In this document: piece after piece, positions 60,599-64,000 of the stretch
Layout of the letters: every line of letters begins with the position of its first letter
Position numbering within the stretch: position 1 is the stretch's first letter
From: Bdellovibrio sp. BCCA
GTDB taxonomy: Bacteria > Bdellovibrionota > Bdellovibrionia > Bdellovibrionales > Bdellovibrionaceae
NCBI RefSeq assembly: GCF_037996825.1
Contig: NZ_JBBNAC010000001.1
Span: forward strand, 1,860,001-1,924,000
Direction: 5' to 3'
DNA length: 64,000 nt
Program-made: the position numbers and the translations under genes
Notes under the pieces: model-generated
What the model saw: only the letters and a program-made list of their open reading frames with translations
The model's database searches: none
Told to the model about the DNA's origin: nothing

Positions 60599-61714
60599 TT
60601 GGGAACTTTTGAGCTTATTTCTAAGCATGGAGACCATGAGCAAGTTGTATTCTGTAACGACCCTCATGTCGGACTGAAAGCGATCATCGCTATTCATAAC
60701 ACTTCTTTGGGACCTGCTTTGGGTGGTACCCGTATGTGGAACTACAAGAATGAAGATGAAGCTCTTGTCGACGTTCTTCGTTTGTCTAAAGGGATGACTT
60801 ATAAAGCGGCGGCTTCTGGTTTGAACTTGGGTGGTGGTAAAGCTGTTATCATCGGCGATCCAAAAACTCAAAAATCAGAAGGATTGTTCCGTGCATTCGG
60901 TCAATTCGTAAACTCTTTGAATGGTAAATACATCACGGCTGAAGACGTGGGCACTTCTGTTCAAGATATGGAGCACATCTACATGGAAACTCCTTGGGTG
61001 ACAGGTATCCCTAAGGATTTCGGTGGATCTGGTGACCCATCTCCCTACACAGCACATGGTGTTTTGATGGGGATTAAAGCCTCTGCAAAAGAAAAATTCG
61101 GAACTGATTCTTTGAAAGGCATGAGAATCGCCGTTCAAGGTCTTGGAAACGTAGGTTCTAACCTTGTGAAGTACCTTAAAGAAGAAGGTGCTGTGATCAC
61201 AGTGGCTGATATCGATATGAACCGCACGAAAAACGTGGCGGAAGCTTACTCTGCAAAAGCGGTTTCACCTGATGAAATCCTTTTCACTGAGTGCGATATC
61301 TTGGCTCCATGTGCATTGGGTGCGATCGTAAACGATCAAACAATCACAAAGTTTAAAACAAAAGTGATCGCTGGTGGCGCGAACAACGTCCTTGCTGAAG
61401 CACGTCACGGTGACCAATTGAAAGAATTGGGCATCCTTTACGCTCCAGACTACGTGATCAATGCCGGTGGTTTGATGAACGTATTCGTTGAACTTGAAGG
61501 TTACTCTCCAGAGCGCGCCTTTGAGAAAACAAAACGCGTTTACGACAATATCTTGAAAGTTTACGAAGTTGCAAAACGCGACAATATCGGAACTCACACA
61601 GCTGCGGACCGTTTGGCTGAAGAGCGCATCAACACAATTGGTCGCTTGAAACAACGTCACCCAGGTAAATCTTCTCGCGCGTTTACGACGCTTAAAGAAG
61701 TACATAACCGTTAG
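60599..61714 (+). CDS. Leucine dehydrogenase family protein
   Basis: An NAD-dependent amino-acid dehydrogenase of the Leu/Phe/Val type, deaminating branched-chain amino acids. The substrate Lys lies in [20 protein letters not shown], the Rossmann motif is [16 protein letters not shown], and [13 protein letters not shown] and [17 protein letters not shown] are typical. The start is TTG with GAAGGAG seven bases upstream. 371 residues, usual length. It is monocistronic. Such an enzyme fits growth on prey amino acids (inferred). Confidence 0.9.
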   Translation: MGTFELISKHGDHEQVVFCNDPHVGLKAIIAIHNTSLGPALGGTRMWNYKNEDEALVDVLRLSKGMTYKAAASGLNLGGGKAVIIGDPKTQKSEGLFRAFGQFVNSLNGKYITAEDVGTSVQDMEHIYMETPWVTGIPKDFGGSGDPSPYTAHGVLMGIKASAKEKFGTDSLKGMRIAVQGLGNVGSNLVKYLKEEGAVITVADIDMNRTKNVAEAYSAKAVSPDEILFTECDILAPCALGAIVNDQTITKFKTKVIAGGANNVLAEARHGDQLKELGILYAPDYVINAGGLMNVFVELEGYSPERAFEKTKRVYDNILKVYEVAKRDNIGTHTAADRLAEERINTIGRLKQRHPGKSSRAFTTLKEVHNR

Positions 61715-61768
61715 TCTTCGTTCAGCTGCTCTCGGAGGCACTTAGTGTGGCCATCCGTGAGCAGTCTT

Positions 61769-61852
61769 TCTGACGGCCTTCGTGGCCGACAGAGCAAAGT
61801 ACTTATAAACCTCGGGCCATACTCTTCTTTCCTGGCCACGATGGCCAGGAAA
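61769..61852. other. Two hairpins between the dehydrogenase and yfgM-like genes
   Basis: TCTGACGGCC faces GGCCGACAGA (one mismatch, 61769-61795), and TTTCCTGGCCA faces TGGCCAGGAAA around CGA (61828-61852). They may end the dehydrogenase transcript. No coding frame is supported in the surrounding 265 bases. Confidence 0.5.
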
Positions 61853-61911
61853 CAGCCTTCTCATGGACGGAGGCACCTCGCATCATTGTCTCAGCTGTAT
61901 AAAGCACTCTA

Positions 61912-61940
61912 TTGACATCCCACCTCGACCAAAGAACAAT
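61912..61940 (+). promoter_or_regulatory. Possible promoter of the yfgM-bamB genes
   Basis: TTGACA at 61912 and AACAAT at 61935 are separated by 17 bases, resembling a sigma-70 type promoter with a weak -10 box, 40 bases before the TTG start. Confidence 0.4.
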
Positions 61941-61979
61941 CTTTCTTCGTGTAAGTATTTATTAACAGCGAGGAATATC

Positions 61980-62786
61980 TTGAGCACTAAGTTTACAAAA
62001 GATGAGTTGAAATCTCCGGATCAAGTGACACAAACCCTTAGAAAAGGTTTTGTTTGGACAACGGGACATTCCAAAATGGTTATCACAGCCATTGCCGTTT
62101 TTATCGTGATCGGCGCTGGTGCTTCGATCATGAACTACATGACTGAGAAAAAAGAAGTTTCTCAGCAAGAGAAATACTTCCTTCTTGAGAAAGCCTATAG
62201 TGAGAAAAAACGTGGTTTTGAAGAAGCGGCTCGCGCTGAAGTGATGGCTGCTCAGTCTAAAGATAAAAAGAATGTTCCAGCCGTAGATCCTTCTAAAAAA
62301 GCTTCTGGTGACATGCAAAAAGACTATGGTACGGAAATCACGGGCTTTGAAGCTTTCATCAATCAAGCTCCAGATACAAAAGCAGCTCAAATGGCGGCTT
62401 TGAATTTGAGCGAAATCTACATGAACTACAAAAAGAACGACGAAGCGCTTGCGACGTTGGCGAAAGTAGAAAAAGGTCTTGATAAGAAAGACGTGCTGAC
62501 AGGTCTTGTTCTTATGCAGATGGGAAATGCTTTGGCAGATAAGAGCGATTGCAAAGCGGCGATTGAAAAATGGCAAACTTTGACAAACAATAAAGCTTTG
62601 GCCTTTGCTCATGATGAAGCGAAACTTCGCATGGGTCTTTGCTTTGAATCTATGAATGACTTGGCAAAAGCAGAAGAAATCTACACTGAGATCGGCAAAA
62701 AAGACGATCAAGGCACAACAGATTTCGCGGCTTCTCGTGAAGCTCAAAAATATTTGCGTTTGTTAAAAGCGAAAAAGAATCTTTAG
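61980..62786 (+). CDS. YfgM-like membrane-anchored TPR protein
   Basis: A 268-residue protein with one membrane segment (MVITAIAVFIVIGAGASIM) near residue 32 and a periplasmic part of TPR-like helical pairs (AAQMAALNLSEIYMNYKKND, AEEIYTEIGKKDDQG). Gene order with bamB downstream matches E. coli yfgM-bamB, where YfgM helps periplasmic chaperones. The TTG start at 61980 is chosen for AGCGAGGA just upstream; the ATG at 61863 lies far from the conserved region. Confidence 0.78.
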   Translation: MSTKFTKDELKSPDQVTQTLRKGFVWTTGHSKMVITAIAVFIVIGAGASIMNYMTEKKEVSQQEKYFLLEKAYSEKKRGFEEAARAEVMAAQSKDKKNVPAVDPSKKASGDMQKDYGTEITGFEAFINQAPDTKAAQMAALNLSEIYMNYKKNDEALATLAKVEKGLDKKDVLTGLVLMQMGNALADKSDCKAAIEKWQTLTNNKALAFAHDEAKLRMGLCFESMNDLAKAEEIYTEIGKKDDQGTTDFAASREAQKYLRLLKAKKNL

Positions 62787-62798
62787 TCAGGGGACTTC

Positions 62799-63953
62799 AT
62801 GAAGTCGATTCTTCTCGGATCTCTGGTGCTGGCTTTGGCAGGATGTGTGACAGTGGATCGCACTCTTGAGCAATGGAGTTCAAAAAATAACAGCAAAAGA
62901 GAATACGAAGTTAAAACGGCGTGGGTTCGTCAGACGACTGTTAAAGACAATCTAGGCTTTCGTAAAATCAATCGCATGACACCTCTTTTGGTGAATGATC
63001 TGGTCATTCAAGGCAATGGTCTTGATGGCATCGTCGCTTACGAAAAAGAAAATGGCCGTCAGAAATGGCGTTTGGCGATTCCAAATGGTGTTGAGCCCAG
63101 TGCTACATCCATTCGTGATCGTTTGTTCGTAGGTGCGAGCGACGGGAATTTTTATTCTGTTGAATCCAGCTCCGGTCAAATTCAGTGGAGTTTTCCAACG
63201 AAGGCCGAAAATCTTTCCGCACCTTTGCTTGAAGAAGGCGTGGTTTATTTCTTAGCGGGCAACAACGTGTTTTACGCGCTTGATGCGGCGACGGGACGTC
63301 AATTGTGGTTGTATTCCCGTCAGGACACATCGCAGTTTTCAATTCGCGGTGGCAGCCAAGCGGCGTTTCATAACGGCACTTTGTATGTCGGATTCTCTGA
63401 CGGATCTTTGGTGGCTTTGAATGCGAAGACAGGCGCTGTGGTTTGGGAATTACAACTGAATCGCAACAAACGTTTCCGTGATATCGATGCAACTCCTGTG
63501 ATTGATGGAAATCAAATTTATATCGCAGGCTATGATGATAAACTTTATTGCGTGTCTTTAGATAAAGGCGAAGTGATCTGGCGTATTGATGGCGGCGGTT
63601 ATAGTGCTGTCACTATGATTGGAGACAAAATCATTTATCCTACGACCAATGGTGAAGTCTGGGCTTTGAAAAAAGCCAATGGCGATAAAGTTTGGAGCTA
63701 TAAACTTAAAGAAGGTATTGCTACTCAAGTAAAAGCTTACAAAGGTTCGCTGGTGTTTGGGGAGTCTCAGGGGAAATTAAAATTCCTAGATCCAAACTCT
63801 GGGGCGGAACTGGGCGCGATGGAACCTGGTCGGGGCATTCTTTCAGCTCCTCAGGTGGATGAAAAAGCTGGTCGCGTGTATTTCATTTCAGGCGAAGCCA
63901 ACCTTTTCGCGATCAACGCGGGTTGGATTAAAACACCTTATTTTAAGGAGTAA
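62799..63953 (+). CDS. bamB: BamB-like outer-membrane assembly lipoprotein
   Basis: A 384-residue lipoprotein (lipobox LVLALAGCVTVD) with an eight-bladed beta-propeller of PQQ-like repeats: GIVAYEKENGRQKWRLAIPN, VESSSGQIQWSFPTKAEN, LDAATGRQLWLYSRQDTS, LNAKTGAVVWELQLN, VSLDKGEVIWRIDG and LKKANGDKVWSYKLKEG. BamB supports beta-barrel insertion by the BAM complex. AGGGGA precedes the ATG. It follows the YfgM-like gene by 12 bases. Confidence 0.9.
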   Translation: MKSILLGSLVLALAGCVTVDRTLEQWSSKNNSKREYEVKTAWVRQTTVKDNLGFRKINRMTPLLVNDLVIQGNGLDGIVAYEKENGRQKWRLAIPNGVEPSATSIRDRLFVGASDGNFYSVESSSGQIQWSFPTKAENLSAPLLEEGVVYFLAGNNVFYALDAATGRQLWLYSRQDTSQFSIRGGSQAAFHNGTLYVGFSDGSLVALNAKTGAVVWELQLNRNKRFRDIDATPVIDGNQIYIAGYDDKLYCVSLDKGEVIWRIDGGGYSAVTMIGDKIIYPTTNGEVWALKKANGDKVWSYKLKEGIATQVKAYKGSLVFGESQGKLKFLDPNSGAELGAMEPGRGILSAPQVDEKAGRVYFISGEANLFAINAGWIKTPYFKE

Positions 63954-63956
63954 GAG

Positions 63957-64000
63957 ATGAAAAAGCTGCTTATGACTTTACCTCTTGTGTTCGTTTTGGG
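63957..64000 (+). CDS. 5' fragment of a putative exported protein
   Basis: An ATG at 63957 with AAGGAG seven bases upstream opens MKKLLMTLPLVFVL, a signal-peptide-like start that runs off the window. It starts three bases after the bamB stop and so belongs to the same operon. Confidence 0.55.
   Translation, partial: MKKLLMTLPLVFVL

Noticed and set aside
61863-61979. Upstream extension of the YfgM-like protein
   Set aside because: The extra 39 residues contain no family sequence, and the TTG at 61980 has the better ribosome binding site.
61962-62747. Minus-strand frame of 261 codons opposite the YfgM-like gene
   Set aside because: It is antisense to a gene with good homology features; the translation is Phe/Cys-rich and unlike a real protein.

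Overview
The window looks like a chromosome segment of a Bdellovibrio-like predatory bacterium (phylum Bdellovibrionota). This is inferred from overall gene content and the many lipoproteins, secreted proteins and outer-membrane barrels. By eye the GC content is in the mid-40s percent, lower than I would expect for B. bacteriovorus HD100, so a related species is more likely. No database was searched. I saw no tRNA, rRNA, CRISPR array or intact insertion sequence. Many genes overlap by 4 bases (ATGA), and TTG or GTG starts are common.

Layout. 1-5.2 kb: a minus-strand block with an exported-protein fragment, an RsuA-type pseudouridine synthase, a pterin synthase with an SDR reductase, a small Cys-rich protein, a cNMP-EAL protein and a peptide-binding protein. 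5.2-12.8 kb: an acyl-CoA dehydrogenase, then a plus-strand run of M50 protease, trpS, scpA, scpB, a two-gene HTTM membrane module and a lipoprotein. 12.8-19.6 kb: a binding protein and class Ia ribonucleotide reductase (nrdB, nrdA) with a structured 490-base leader, then radical SAM and MnmC-like genes. 19.7-31.1 kb: an accessory-looking region with a GH3-type adenylating enzyme, a LysE exporter and a C45 Ntn-hydrolase in one overlapping operon. It faces a TetR regulator. Next come an RND/MMPL pump fused in frame to a LolA-like protein, a large exported protein and an outer-membrane barrel. 31.1-39.6 kb: PilZ, FMN reductase, Kup, patatin, YceI, a lipoprotein, a DHp-like small protein and a probable abundant outer-membrane protein. 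39.6-43.7 kb: an RHS locus with a damaged 5' end, a C-terminal tip, an immunity-like membrane protein and a displaced second tip on a 735-bp core duplication. 43.7-51.4 kb: M23 lipoprotein, then glyA, rpiB and the fatty-acid cluster fabF-acpP-fabG-fabD-fabH-rpmF-yceD, without plsX. 51.5-57.2 kb: an alpha/beta hydrolase with Cys in the nucleophile position, small exported proteins and an NMT1-type ABC importer. 57.2-64 kb: a catalytic-domain-only tyrosine recombinase, an AT-rich gap, a membrane-anchored HTH protein, argS, leucine dehydrogenase, a YfgM-like protein and bamB.

How the genes work together. The housekeeping blocks (fab, nrd, scp, trpS, argS, yfgM-bamB) are conventional. The best candidates for undescribed biology are the GH3/LysE/C45 operon with its TetR regulator and RND-LolA fusion, the RHS tip locus, the HTH-membrane protein with two operator-like repeats spaced by two helical turns, and several strong intergenic palindromes.
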